34,752 nucleotides of DNA from Desulfobacula sp. (GTDB lineage: Bacteria; Desulfobacterota; Desulfobacteria; Desulfobacterales; Desulfobacteraceae). This document shows positions 1 through 8,903 of this stretch, piece after piece. Every line of letters starts with the position of its first letter. Position 1 is the first letter of the stretch. Both the position numbers and the translations under genes were made by a program. The stretch spans positions 1 to 34,752 of the forward strand of contig JABGOU010000040.1 in NCBI GenBank assembly GCA_018645325.1. The letters are read 5' to 3'. The notes under the pieces were generated by a model. The model was not told the origin of the DNA. It saw nothing but the letters and a program-made list of their open reading frames with translations, and did no database searches.

Positions 1-232
1 GATCAATCCCCAATATATTTATTTTGGGTCGGAAAATACCAAAAAATAATCGCGAAGGGAGCTTGAAAATTTTAGGGACAAAAGTAAAATTACGAGCATT
101 ACAGTCCGTACTTGTTACAGTTGTCGCATGTATTTTTATCAGAACCTCATTGTCCCTGGGAACTGGTTTGTCTATCTCCTTTACCTGAAGTTCATCCGGT
201 GGTCCAAATTTTGAATGTAAAATTGCTTTCAT
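1..232 (-). CDS. MDR-family (zinc-type) alcohol dehydrogenase / quinone oxidoreductase, N-terminal part
   Basis: The minus strand from 232 to the window edge reads 77 codons without a stop and begins MKAILHSKFGPPDEL, the usual opening of medium-chain dehydrogenase/reductase proteins. A typical N-terminal GroES-like fold follows, with the pattern KPVPRDNEVLIKIHATTVTS. The catalytic NAD(P)-binding domain lies outside the window, so substrate and zinc dependence cannot be judged. A second in-frame ATG six bases upstream (at 238) could be the true start; neither has a good ribosome site. The gene reads the same way as the yej operon but lies about 220 bases beyond its stop. That gap is AT-rich and shows no clear terminator, so cotranscription is possible but not shown. 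The family call is good; the specific function is unknown. Confidence 0.75.
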   Translation of the reverse strand, partial: MKAILHSKFGPPDELQVKEIDKPVPRDNEVLIKIHATTVTSTDCNARNFTFVPKIFKLPSRLFFGIFRPKINILGID

Positions 233-450
233 AAACATTTTTCCAAGATTATTGTGACCCTGTAATTTTATTAAAGTATTTGAGCTGGTATTTAAATTTA
301 ACATGGGGTATTAATATCAAACTCTTATAAAATAATCACTACTATTTATATAAAGGATATCTATAAACCAATCAGGGGAAATCCATAATTTTAAAAAATA
401 TTGCTTTGGTTTTATCTGAAACTTTAATTGTTTTTCCAGTAAGCCATTTG

Positions 451-2058
451 TTATGGTAAATTTTGTCCTTGAAATGCTGTTGCGATCAGTTGTCTGGTAT
501 ACTCTTGTTCCGGATGTGAAAAGATTTTGTTTGAATCACCTGCCTCTACAATAACGCCATCTTTCATGACCACAATGTCATGGCAGAGAGATTTGACGAC
601 CTTTAAGTCATGGCTGATAAAAATATAGGTCAAATGAAATTCTTTTTGAAGATTTTTGAGCAATTCTAAGACCTGGAACTGCACAGAGCGGTCAAGAGAG
701 GATGTGGGTTCATCCAGAACCATGAATTCGGGTTTTAAAATCAAGGCCCTTGCAATGGCTATTCTCTGGTGCTGCCCCCCTGAAAATTCATTGGGATATC
801 TTTGCCGGGTTTCAGGGTCAAGTCCGACTTTTTCCATTACTGCGATGATCTCGTTTTCTTCCTGGTCCGGTGTCATACCCGGGTGATGAACGCTTAATCC
901 CTCGCCGATGATCTGGGAAACAGACATTCTCGGGTTCAGGCTGCCAAAGGGATCCTGGAAAATGATCTGCATTCTTTTTCTCAATTGCCTGATGGCAAGT
1001 TTATCCATATCATTGAGGCTGTTTTCTCCTAAGGTGATTTTCCCCTGGCTGTTGTTGAGTTTTAAAATGGCAAAGCCTGTGGTGGATTTGCCTGATCCGC
1101 TTTCGCCCACAATGCCGAGAGTGTGGCCTTTTTTAATGGTAAAGGATATGTCATCCACGGCTTTTACATGATCCACGATTCTTCTAAGTATACCCTTTTG
1201 AATCGGAAACCAGACCTTTAAATGCTCCACTTTAATCAGGATTGCATCATCATCACTGGCCGGGTCGGGCCGGCCTTTTGGTTCTGAATTGATCAAATGC
1301 CGTGTATAGGGGTGTGCCGGTTTAGTAAATATGGTTTCAGGAAGATCGGTTTCCACAATCTGTCCATCTTTCATGACGGCCACCCGATCTGCTATTTTCC
1401 GGACAATGGTCAGATCATGGGTGATAAACAGTATGGCCATGCCCATTTCGTCCTGAAGATCGCGGATAAGGTTGAGGATCTGGGCCTGGACTGTTACATC
1501 AAGGGCAGTGGTGGGTTCGTCGGCAATTAAGATATCAGGCTCGTTTATCAATGCCATGGCAATCATAACCCTTTGTCTTTCTCCTCCGGAAAGCTGGTGG
1601 GGAAATGAGGCAAGCTTGTTGGATGGCTTTTTAAGCCCTACTCGTTCAAGCCATAAAAGTGCTTTTTCATCAGCTTCGCTGTTTAAGATATGCTGGTGGA
1701 GAAATATGGATTCCTTGAGCTGTTTTCCGATCCTGTGAAGGGGGTTTAAAGATGTCATGGGCTGCTGGAAGATGACCCCGACTTTATTGCCCCGGATTTT
1801 TCGGATTTCTTCATCTGAAATGATCAGACAGTCTTTTTTATCAAGCTCAATGGTACCGGAAGGGTATGTGGCGGATTCCGGGAGCAGCTTTAAGATGGAC
1901 ATGGCTGTTACGGTCTTGCCTGATCCGCTTTCACCCACAAGAGCAAGTGTTTCCCCTTTTTTTAGAACAAGGTCTACATTCTCAACGGCTTTGGTGATCC
2001 TTGTTCCCATTTTAAAGGATACACTTAAGTTGTTTATGGTCAATATGGTTTCATTCAT
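451..2058 (-). CDS. yejF: ABC transporter ATPase YejF, two fused nucleotide-binding domains
   Basis: Energises the YejABEF importer of oligopeptides or microcin C-like peptides from the cytoplasmic face of the inner membrane. The 535-residue protein holds two complete ABC domains. Each has a Walker A (GESGSGKT near residue 42; GESGSGKS in the second half) and a signature (LSGGERQR; FSGGQHQR), followed by Walker B stretches ILIADEPT and FMVLDEPT. Each half ends in the oligopeptide/dipeptide-type C-terminal region (KPAHPYTRHLI and HPEQEYTRQLI). Length matches E. coli YejF. It is the last gene of the minus-strand run yejA-yejB-yejE-yejF and starts three bases after the yejE stop, so translation is probably coupled. 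A fused double ATPase rather than separate DppD/DppF-type subunits separates Yej from most peptide transporters. Confidence 0.93.
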   Translation of the reverse strand: MNETILTINNLSVSFKMGTRITKAVENVDLVLKKGETLALVGESGSGKTVTAMSILKLLPESATYPSGTIELDKKDCLIISDEEIRKIRGNKVGVIFQQPMTSLNPLHRIGKQLKESIFLHQHILNSEADEKALLWLERVGLKKPSNKLASFPHQLSGGERQRVMIAMALINEPDILIADEPTTALDVTVQAQILNLIRDLQDEMGMAILFITHDLTIVRKIADRVAVMKDGQIVETDLPETIFTKPAHPYTRHLINSEPKGRPDPASDDDAILIKVEHLKVWFPIQKGILRRIVDHVKAVDDISFTIKKGHTLGIVGESGSGKSTTGFAILKLNNSQGKITLGENSLNDMDKLAIRQLRKRMQIIFQDPFGSLNPRMSVSQIIGEGLSVHHPGMTPDQEENEIIAVMEKVGLDPETRQRYPNEFSGGQHQRIAIARALILKPEFMVLDEPTSSLDRSVQFQVLELLKNLQKEFHLTYIFISHDLKVVKSLCHDIVVMKDGVIVEAGDSNKIFSHPEQEYTRQLIATAFQGQNLP

Positions 2059-2061
2059 ATT

Positions 2062-3093
2062 TTAATACACCTTGCGCGGATCAAAGGCATCCCTGACCCC
2101 TTCACCGATAAAGACCAGCAGGCTGAACATGAGAGACAAAAGAATAAAGGCGGATAATCCAAGCCAGGGTGCCTGCATATTGGCTTTTCCCTGGGCTAAA
2201 AGTTCTCCTAAGGAAGGCGAACCCACGGGCAGGCCAAATCCTAAAAAATCAAGGGAGGTGAGAGTGGTGATGGAACCACCCAGGATAAAGGGCATAAAGG
2301 TAATGGAGGCCACCATGGCATTGGGAAGAACATGTCTGAAAATAATCTTGGTGTCGCTTAACCCCAAAGCCTTTGCCGCCGTCACATATTCGAAATTTCG
2401 GCCTCTTAAAAATTCAGCCCTGACAACTCCCACAAGGGACATCCATCCAAACATAAGGGTGATGCCTAAAAGCCACCAGAAATTTGGCTGGACCACGCTG
2501 GAAAGGATGATGAGAAGAAACAGCGTGGGAAGGCTTGACCAGATCTCGATAAATCTCTGGCCGAAAATATCAACAGTTCCTCCATAGTAGCCTTGTAATG
2601 CGCCTGCAACAATCCCGATGGCAGAAGAGCAGATGGTTAATGTCAGGCCGAAAAACACTGAAATCCTGAACCCGTATAAAAGGCGGGCGACAACATCTCT
2701 TCCCCTGTCATCCGTCCCAAGCCAGTTGGCCCTTGACGGCGGAGATGGGGCAGGACCTTTAAGGTTGTAGTTGATGGTGTTATAGGAAAAAGGGATAACA
2801 GGAGTGATCATCCATCCTTTTTTATTTATCAATTCAATTACATAGGGGTCCCTGTAATCGGCAGCAGCTTCAAATTCTCCACCAAACTGTGTTTCTGCAT
2901 ATTCTTTTACAAGGGGGCAGTAAAAACTTGAATCATAATAGATCAAAAGGGGTTTGTCATTGGAGATGAGTTCTGAAAAAAGAGTGAGGACAAATAAAAT
3001 TGAAAAAAGATACAGGCTTAAGTATCCGCGTTTGTTGGCACGAAACCTGTTCCATCTTTCCTGATTTATTTTTGTAAGCTTGATTTTAGTCAT
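2062..3093 (-). CDS. yejE: ABC transporter permease YejE
   Basis: Inner-membrane permease of the YejABEF peptide importer, pairing with YejB. The protein has an N-terminal membrane helix (about residues 25-43), then a roughly 90-residue extracytoplasmic stretch with the YejE pattern PFSYNTINYNLKGPAPSPPS followed by NWLGTDDRGRDV. Five further helices carry the EAA loop (AAKALGLSDTKIIFRHVLPNA), where the ATPase docks. An upstream GTG at 3102 overlaps the yejB stop as GTGA. I prefer the ATG at 3093 (343 residues) because an AAGGTG ribosome site sits seven bases before it. With the GTG start the protein gains three residues. The tight overlap with yejB and the three-base gap to yejF mark one transcription unit. 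Confidence 0.92.
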   Translation of the reverse strand: MTKIKLTKINQERWNRFRANKRGYLSLYLFSILFVLTLFSELISNDKPLLIYYDSSFYCPLVKEYAETQFGGEFEAAADYRDPYVIELINKKGWMITPVIPFSYNTINYNLKGPAPSPPSRANWLGTDDRGRDVVARLLYGFRISVFFGLTLTICSSAIGIVAGALQGYYGGTVDIFGQRFIEIWSSLPTLFLLIILSSVVQPNFWWLLGITLMFGWMSLVGVVRAEFLRGRNFEYVTAAKALGLSDTKIIFRHVLPNAMVASITFMPFILGGSITTLTSLDFLGFGLPVGSPSLGELLAQGKANMQAPWLGLSAFILLSLMFSLLVFIGEGVRDAFDPRKVY

Positions 3094-3098
3094 CTGTA

Positions 3099-4184
3099 TC
3101 ACCTTTTTTCAAAATCAATTCTGGGGTCTACAATGGTATAGGTGATATCACTGATAATTGATAATATAAGGCCCATCAGGGTAAAAATGTAAAGGGTTGC
3201 AAACATGAGGGGAAAATCCCTCTGGAGAGTGGCCTGGAAACCTAAAAGCCCCATGCCGTCCAAAGAAAAAATAACCTCAATGAGCATGGAGCCGGTAAAA
3301 AAAAGGCCGATAAATGCAGATGGGAAACTTGCAATGACAAGGATCATGGCATTCCTGAAAACATGACCGTAAAGAATCTTATTTTCTGTGAGTCCCTTAG
3401 CCCTTGCTGTGACCACATACTGCTTGCCAATTTCATCTAAAAATGAGTTTTTGGTTAAAAATGTCAGGGTGGCAAATCCACCGATCACGAGAGCAAGAGT
3501 GGGAAGCGCCATATGCCAGAAATAATCAATGATTTTCCCCACAAGGGACAGCTGATCAAAATTAACTGAAACAAGTCCCCGCAAAGGGAACCAGTTAAAA
3601 TAGGTGCCCCCGGCAAAAAGGATGATCAAAAGAATGGCAAATAAAAACACAGGGATGGCATTGCACACGATGATCACCGAGCTTGTCCAGATATCAAATC
3701 GTGAAGAATGTTTTAAGGCTTTTTTAATGCCAAGGGGGATGCACACAAGATGAATGATGATGGTGCTCCATAGCCCCAGGGAAACGGAAACGGGAATTCT
3801 TTCAACAATGAGCTCCACAACTGATCTGCCCCGAAAAAGGCTGTCACCAAAATCAAAGAAGAAAAAATCCTTGAGCATTTTAAAATATCTTACATGGATG
3901 GGCTTATCAAATCCGAAACGTTTCTCGATTTCGGCAATCACTTCCGGGTCAAGGCCCTGGGCTCCCCTGTAGGTGTTTGTTTCTTTTAGATCTGTTTGTT
4001 TGAGCTCGGTTTTACCAGAGCCTGCCACTTGCTCCATAATACCGGAATCAAGGCCCTGCATTTTTGCAATAAATTGATCAACAGGTCCTCCCGGAGCAAT
4101 CTGGATGATAAAAAAATTGATGGTGACAATGGCAATCAGGGTCGGGATGACTAAGAGCAGTCTGCGAATGATGTATGAGCCCAT
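3099..4184 (-). CDS. yejB: ABC transporter permease YejB
   Basis: Second inner-membrane permease of the YejABEF importer. The protein opens with [24 protein letters not shown], a first helix typical of DppB/OppB-type permeases. It then has the long extracytoplasmic insertion seen in YejB (through [19 protein letters not shown]) and about five more helices. The EAA coupling loop reads [23 protein letters not shown]. The length of 361 residues fits YejB and is longer than DppB. Its stop overlaps the possible GTG start of yejE. No strong ribosome site precedes the ATG at 4184. The 77-base gap after yejA contains no obvious terminator. The family is clear; the transported peptide cannot be read from sequence. 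Confidence 0.93.
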   Translation of the reverse strand: MGSYIIRRLLLVIPTLIAIVTINFFIIQIAPGGPVDQFIAKMQGLDSGIMEQVAGSGKTELKQTDLKETNTYRGAQGLDPEVIAEIEKRFGFDKPIHVRYFKMLKDFFFFDFGDSLFRGRSVVELIVERIPVSVSLGLWSTIIIHLVCIPLGIKKALKHSSRFDIWTSSVIIVCNAIPVFLFAILLIILFAGGTYFNWFPLRGLVSVNFDQLSLVGKIIDYFWHMALPTLALVIGGFATLTFLTKNSFLDEIGKQYVVTARAKGLTENKILYGHVFRNAMILVIASFPSAFIGLFFTGSMLIEVIFSLDGMGLLGFQATLQRDFPLMFATLYIFTLMGLILSIISDITYTIVDPRIDFEKR

Positions 4185-4261
4185 GATATTTTTTTACTGA
4201 TTATCCTTTATTTTTTAATAGATTGGTATTTTTTAATATTCCGGTATGGTTTAACATTGAG

Positions 4262-6082
4262 CTATTGTCTGATATTCCGGTTAGGCAAAGATGCCTGTTT
4301 TTTTTTGTCAATCCACCAGGTATCAATGAATCCGATGGAATACTTTGGTCTTATGGCAGGTCTTGCAAATTTGTTCCAATAGGCGACTCGAAATTTACTT
4401 AAGTGCCATTCCGGTATGACAAAGAAATTGTATTGGAGTACCCGGTCAAGCGCCCTTCCATAATACAAAAGAGCTTGTTTGTTGGTCTGGTTTTGGGCTA
4501 TTTTTTCCGTGAGAAAATCAATGGCAGGATCTTTTACCCCGGCTGTGTTATAGGTGGAGTCGAGAAATCCTGAATGCCATACTATTTTCAAGTTGGTAGA
4601 AGGAAAGGTGTTTGCTGAATACCCACCGGAAATCATGTCAAAGTCCCGTGCCCGGCTTCGATTGATAAACTGGGTGGTATCCACACGTCTGATATTCATG
4701 GCAATCCCGAGCTTTTTCAGGTTGTCCTGGATGGGGATGGCAATACGTTCCATGGTGGGGCTGTACAATAAAAGTTCAAAAGCCATTACTTTGCCGGTTT
4801 GTTTATTGGTCATTTTCCGATTGACAATTTCCCAGCCTGCTTTGTTCAAAATGGAAAGTGCGATTCTCATCTGGGGGCGGATATTACCGCTGCCGTCCGT
4901 TACAGGGGGATGATATTCTTTTGTATACACCCGGGGCGGAATTTTGTTTTTGACTGGTTCAAGACAGACAGTCTCCTGCTTTGATGGCAGACCCTTTGCC
5001 TCATACTCCGTATTCTGGAAATAGCTGCGTGTTCTTGTATACTGGTTATAAAAAAGATGCTTGTTCATCCATTCAAAATCCATGGCATAGCTCAAAGCTT
5101 CCCTGACCCTTATATCCTTGAACACTTCTTTTTGTGTGTTAAAGATAAGCGCCTGCATAGCCTGGGGAATTTCATGGGGGATTTCTTGTTTTATGATATT
5201 TTTTTTATCAAAATTTTCCCCTTTATACAGGGTGGCCCATTGTTTTGCCACGTTCTCCATCCGGAAATCAAACTCTCCTGCTTTAAAGGCTTCCAGGGTC
5301 ACAATCTCGTCCTTGTAATAGTCATACCGTATAAAATCAAAATTATGCCGGCCCTTGTTAACCGCAAGGTCCTTTGCCCAATAATCCTTTAATCTTTTTA
5401 CCACCACATACTGCCCCATTTTAAAGGAATCAATGGTAAAGCCGGAACTTCCCAGGGGAATTTGGGTGGTGGGCTCGGAAAAATCTCTTGTTTCCCAATA
5501 ATGCTTTGGCAAAACGGCAAGGCTTGCAAGGGAGTGCAAAAGATCTAACTGGCTTTTTTTAAGGGTGAATTTTACTTTGTGGGAATCTAAAGCCTCAACA
5601 TGGGCAACATTTTTATAATAGCTTTTAAACTGGGGAACCCCTTGTGTCATAAACGTGTTAAAGGTAAAAACCACGTCCTGGGCCGTAATGTTTTTTCCAT
5701 CCTGGAATTTTGCCTTTTTATTGATATAAAAAATAATCCATGTATAGTCTTTTGAATATTCGATTTGTTCGGCAATTAAAGGGTAGAGTACATCTATCTC
5801 ATCATCGGAAGACGTCATCAGTGTGTCATAGAGTTGCTCACTTCCCTGGGCTGCGTCCCCTCTCTGGGCATATCTATTGAAACTGTCAAAGGTGCCCGTG
5901 GTGGAAAGCGTTACAGATCCGCCCTTGGGAGCATTTGGGTTTACATAGTCAAAATGGGTAAATCCTTTGCCATACTTAGGTGTGTCCCTTAAAGAGAAAT
6001 TACTGGATATAATTGAATTTTCATTAGCCTGGCAGAATCCGGCCATTGCAAGAATGATAGTTATAATGATTGTTTTTTTCAC
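4262..6082 (-). CDS. yejA: periplasmic peptide-binding protein YejA
   Basis: Solute-binding component of the YejABEF importer, capturing peptides in the periplasm (family 5 extracellular solute-binding protein). The start is GTG at 6082, supported by AAGGGG six bases upstream. An N-terminal signal peptide (KKTIIITIILAMAGFCQA) precedes the mature protein. A Cys lies near the cleavage region but the lipobox is poor, so a soluble protein is more likely. The mature region has the SBP_bac_5 hallmarks: YDTLMTSSDDE near the N-terminus, then FQDGKNITAQDVVFTF and VREALSYAMDFEW. At 606 residues it matches YejA and exceeds DppA/OppA. It is the first gene of the operon; the promoter should lie in 6083-6200, but I see no convincing -35/-10 pair there. 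Confidence 0.92.
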   Translation of the reverse strand: MKKTIIITIILAMAGFCQANENSIISSNFSLRDTPKYGKGFTHFDYVNPNAPKGGSVTLSTTGTFDSFNRYAQRGDAAQGSEQLYDTLMTSSDDEIDVLYPLIAEQIEYSKDYTWIIFYINKKAKFQDGKNITAQDVVFTFNTFMTQGVPQFKSYYKNVAHVEALDSHKVKFTLKKSQLDLLHSLASLAVLPKHYWETRDFSEPTTQIPLGSSGFTIDSFKMGQYVVVKRLKDYWAKDLAVNKGRHNFDFIRYDYYKDEIVTLEAFKAGEFDFRMENVAKQWATLYKGENFDKKNIIKQEIPHEIPQAMQALIFNTQKEVFKDIRVREALSYAMDFEWMNKHLFYNQYTRTRSYFQNTEYEAKGLPSKQETVCLEPVKNKIPPRVYTKEYHPPVTDGSGNIRPQMRIALSILNKAGWEIVNRKMTNKQTGKVMAFELLLYSPTMERIAIPIQDNLKKLGIAMNIRRVDTTQFINRSRARDFDMISGGYSANTFPSTNLKIVWHSGFLDSTYNTAGVKDPAIDFLTEKIAQNQTNKQALLYYGRALDRVLQYNFFVIPEWHLSKFRVAYWNKFARPAIRPKYSIGFIDTWWIDKKKQASLPNRNIRQ

Positions 6083-6437
6083 AATTGACCCCTTAAGTTT
6101 GTTGCTGTGACCCTTAATGAGTGCTTACTAATTTTTATTTTAGACTGTTTTGCAATTATGGACAAGGAGGAAAAGGTTTATTTTTTACATGTAACCAATT
6201 AATTAATTTAAAATCGCCGGGAATTTTGATATGAATATCAGGGTCAGAGCCTGTAACAATTCGTTCAGAAAATGCTCTGTAAGGGCAAACCGCCCGGAAA
6301 TAGTCATCTTGCAGGAGACTACCATCATAAGAACTGTTTACATTGCAAGGCAAGCATACTCAAAACAGTGTAATCTTTTGATATGAATATTTTCTTGAGT
6401 TGTAATTCAATGGAGAATACCCTATTTTAAAATACTA
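6083..6437. other. 355-base gap with a doubtful 66-codon minus-strand frame
   Basis: This spacer separates the divergent yejA and methyltransferase genes. On the minus strand a frame of about 66 codons runs from a TTG at 6353 to 6156. Its product has a CxxC pair before the TTG-encoded residue region (VCLPCN) and a soluble, protein-like stretch (RIVTGSDPDIHIKIPGDFKLIN). It has no ribosome site and is blocked upstream by a TGA, so it may be the tail of a degraded gene or chance. I could not assign a family. The remaining bases should hold the yejA and methyltransferase promoters, but no clear consensus was found. Confidence 0.3.
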
Positions 6438-7091
6438 ATGACCACAAATCAGCAAACATACTGGGATAAGGCAGCATCCAAAAAAGAATTTACCACCCCT
6501 TTCAGGATGGACCGGTTTAAATCCCATGTATCAAAAAAATCCAGCATCCTGGATGTGGGCTGCGGATATGGGCGTACCTTAAATGAGCTTTATCAGGAGG
6601 GTTTTAAAAAAATTTGCGGAATTGATTTTTCACAAAAAATGATTGAAAGAGGAAAATACCTTTATCCTCATCTTGATTTAAAAAAATGTACAGACACATT
6701 TGCTTTTAAAGACAATACTTTTGATGCAGTGGTGTTGATTGCAGTTTTAACATGTATAGTAAAAGATAAAGACCAGGTAAGGCTTTTGGAGGAAATAGAG
6801 AGGGTATTAAAACCCCATGGAATTTTATATATAAATGATTTTTTGATAAATCAGGACCAGCGCAATATCGACCGATATAATTTTTATCAAAAATCTCAGG
6901 AAACCTATGGGGTATTTGAGCTTGATGAAGGAGCAATCCTTCGCCATCACACAATAGATCACTTGTTCCGGTTGACGGCAAATTTTGAGAAAACACAATT
7001 TGAGAAACTGGTTTATACCACCATGAACAAACATAGATCTAATGGATTCTATTATTTGGGAAAGTTAAGGATGGGAGATGAAATTACTTAA
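6438..7091 (+). CDS. class I SAM-dependent methyltransferase
   Basis: Predicted cytoplasmic methyltransferase of 217 residues. Motif I (ILDVGCGYGR, residues 37-46) is the glycine-rich SAM-binding loop; an acidic residue follows in GIDFSQKM, the ribose-binding strand. The post-motif region FKDNTFDAVVLIAVL and the helix LLEEIERVLKPHGILYI are typical of Methyltransf_11/25 proteins. The C-terminal part carries no recognised substrate domain, so the acceptor (lipid, small molecule or protein) cannot be told. No strong ribosome site precedes the ATG; the sequence upstream is AT-rich. It is followed after 45 bases by an ElaA-type acetyltransferase on the same strand, possibly cotranscribed. Confidence 0.85.
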   Translation: MTTNQQTYWDKAASKKEFTTPFRMDRFKSHVSKKSSILDVGCGYGRTLNELYQEGFKKICGIDFSQKMIERGKYLYPHLDLKKCTDTFAFKDNTFDAVVLIAVLTCIVKDKDQVRLLEEIERVLKPHGILYINDFLINQDQRNIDRYNFYQKSQETYGVFELDEGAILRHHTIDHLFRLTANFEKTQFEKLVYTTMNKHRSNGFYYLGKLRMGDEIT

Positions 7092-7136
7092 ACACAATTT
7101 TAATTTATAAAATTTGTATCCTGAAAAGTAAAAGAA

Positions 7137-7601
7137 ATGATTCAAATTGAATGGGAAGTAAAATTATTTAAAACGCTTAGTATATATGAGCTGTATGAGC
7201 TTTTAAAACTCAGAGTTGATGTGTTTGTTGTGGAACAGACCTGCCCATACCCTGAGATTGATGGAAAAGACACGCATCCTGAAACCCTGCATCTTGTGGG
7301 CAGAAATATTGATAAAAAAATTGTGGCCTATTCAAGAATCCTGCCTCCGGGCTTAAGTTTTAACCAAGCCAGTATGGGCCGGGTGGTCGTGGAAAAAAAC
7401 AGCCGGGGACAGGGGATTTTTGATGCCATGCTTAAAAAGTCCCTTGATCAAATCAGACTCACCTGGCCCGGTGAGAACATCCGCATCAGTGCCCAGTTGT
7501 ATTTAATGGCCTTTTATCAATCCTACGGATTTGAACCCGTATCCGAAAGTTATCTTGAAGACGGGATACTGCATATTGATATGGTCAAAAACAGCAGGTG
7601 A
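7137..7601 (+). CDS. elaA: GNAT acetyltransferase, ElaA family
   Basis: A 154-residue GNAT-fold protein. It matches ElaA in layout: an N-terminal WEVKLFKTLSIYELYELLKLR segment, then VDVFVVEQTCPYPEIDGKD, where the VEQ..PY..-D pattern is the ElaA signature. The acetyl-CoA loop is GRVVVEKNSRGQGIFDAML (RGQG around residues 97-100). The C-terminal LMAFYQSYGFEPVSESYLEDGI is the usual strand-helix ending. The physiological substrate of ElaA is not well established. It follows the methyltransferase on the same strand and converges with the stress-protein gene three bases beyond its stop. The start codon lacks a good ribosome site. Confidence 0.85.
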   Translation: MIQIEWEVKLFKTLSIYELYELLKLRVDVFVVEQTCPYPEIDGKDTHPETLHLVGRNIDKKIVAYSRILPPGLSFNQASMGRVVVEKNSRGQGIFDAMLKKSLDQIRLTWPGENIRISAQLYLMAFYQSYGFEPVSESYLEDGILHIDMVKNSR

Positions 7602-7604
7602 GGA

Positions 7605-8096
7605 TCAGTTTTTTGGAAGTCTTACAACCAGTACTGGTGTCGAGCTTTTCTTGACGACTTTTCTTGCTGTGCCGCCAATGAATGCATCTTTCAGTATATT
7701 GTGTCCGTAACTGCCCATAACAATCATATCTGCATTGATATCTTTTGAAACGGTAAGGATTTCTTCCGGTGGATTCCCACGAATAACAAGAACATCTTCA
7801 ACCAGAAGACGGCAGGAATCAATTTCGGAATTCATTTCCTGGCAAAAATCTTCCAGCCTTGATTTTATCTTTTTGGTCACATAATTCAGCCTTTCTGATT
7901 TAAGTTTGTCCCATTCTTTTTGTCCCACCATCTCTTTAACTTCGGTTTCCACAATATGGCTCATATTTTCCATGACATATAGAATGGTAATCATGGCACC
8001 ATAGCGCTGTGCAAGGTCAGCTGCATATCCAAAAGCATTCCTGGCACTATCTGAAAGGTCTGTTGCATAGAGTATTTTTTTTATTTTAGGAACCAT
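7605..8096 (-). CDS. universal stress protein (UspA family)
   Basis: A 163-residue single-domain universal stress protein. The N-terminal KKILYATDLSDSARNAFGYA carries the Asp that contacts adenine in this fold. The C-terminal GSYGHNILKDAFIGGTARKVVKKSSTPVLVV contains the ATP-binding pattern G-x2-G-x9-G-[ST], so this is likely an ATP-binding member. These proteins are induced by starvation and stress; a precise role cannot be read. The start is well supported by AAGGAGG seven bases before the ATG. It converges with the ElaA gene with only three bases between stops, leaving no room for a separate terminator. Confidence 0.92.
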   Translation of the reverse strand: MVPKIKKILYATDLSDSARNAFGYAADLAQRYGAMITILYVMENMSHIVETEVKEMVGQKEWDKLKSERLNYVTKKIKSRLEDFCQEMNSEIDSCRLLVEDVLVIRGNPPEEILTVSKDINADMIVMGSYGHNILKDAFIGGTARKVVKKSSTPVLVVRLPKN

Positions 8097-8246
8097 CTTG
8101 TCCTCCTTTTTAGTTTATGAATAAAATGTCTGGTACATGGATTAGAAAAGATCGTGTTATCTTATAAATTAGCATCTCTTAATATTTTTTCAAGGCGCCA
8201 CCCGCAATACCGCCTAAATTTTCACACATGGGATACTTTTTTGGGT

Positions 8247-8615
8247 TTATCGTATTGGAACAATTTCCAGCCAGTAACCATCCGGATCATTGATAAAATA
8301 AATTCCCATATCCTTGTTTTCATAACAGATGCAGTCCATCTCCTTATGAAGCTTATATGCAGCATCAAAATCCGATGTTTTAAATGCGATATGAAACTCT
8401 TCATCTCCTAAATCATAGGGCCGGTCCATTTCTTTCAGCCAGGTTAGTTCAATTTTGTTCCGGGTTGTGCCATCACCTAAAAAAATAATAATATAGCTTC
8501 CGTCTTCCGCTTCTTTTCTTCTAATTTCTTCTAATCCAAGCGCTTTATTATAAAATGCCAGACTCTTGTCAAGATCCAGTACATTAATATTGAAATGGTC
8601 GATGGTGAATTTCAT
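8247..8615 (-). CDS. gloA: glyoxalase I / VOC-family lactoylglutathione lyase
   Basis: A 122-residue vicinal-oxygen-chelate protein. All four metal-ligand positions of bacterial glyoxalase I can be placed: His7 (TIDHFNINV), Glu56 (NKIELTWL), His75 (EEFHIAF) and Glu117 (YWLEIVP). These positions match the E. coli enzyme's spacing closely. The expected reaction is isomerisation of the methylglyoxal-thiol hemithioacetal in the cytoplasm. Sulfate reducers may use thiols other than glutathione, so the cosubstrate is open. The ribosome site AAAGGA lies well placed before the ATG. The gene appears monocistronic; about 150 bases separate it from the stress-protein gene. A related VOC enzyme such as methylmalonyl-CoA epimerase is less likely given the length and ligands. 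Confidence 0.85.
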   Translation of the reverse strand: MKFTIDHFNINVLDLDKSLAFYNKALGLEEIRRKEAEDGSYIIIFLGDGTTRNKIELTWLKEMDRPYDLGDEEFHIAFKTSDFDAAYKLHKEMDCICYENKDMGIYFINDPDGYWLEIVPIR

Positions 8616-8645
8616 GGTTATTCCTTTTCTTTAAAGGTTATTTGA

Positions 8646-8668
8646 GTGGGGCCCAAGCCTGACCCCAC
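8646..8668. repeat. REP-like palindrome in the gloA-VWA gap
   Basis: GTGGGG (8646-8651) pairs with CCCCAC (8663-8668) around a short loop. On the minus strand it reads GTGGGGTCAGGCTTGG. Such GGGGTCAGG-type palindromes resemble the REP elements mobilised by RAYT-type transposases; this is inference from the pattern. No T-run follows, so it is a poor terminator. The same 12 bases TTTGAGTGGGGC recur near 28813. The rest of the 8616-8903 gap holds a TATAAT at 8772-8777 without a good -35, possibly the promoter of the VWA gene. Confidence 0.4.
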
Positions 8669-8903
8669 CTATTAATCCCAAACAATAGATGGCGGGTCAA
8701 GAAAAAAGCATTTTTACAAGTTTTTTACAACATCTTTACGCCTTGATGACACTTTTTCAAATTAGGCTCAGTATAATTAAACCCAGTGAAAGATAGATCT
8801 TTATATTGCGGTTTAACCAAAAATTTATTAACTCAACTGGGAAGAATCGGAAATGAAATTTTTATTTAGTGTATTTAATTTTCGATCCTAAAGGAGAAAA
8901 ACC

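Noticed and set aside
2072-2587. 171-codon plus-strand frame opposite yejE
   Set aside because: Antisense of a clear permease; basic, low-complexity product with no ribosome site.
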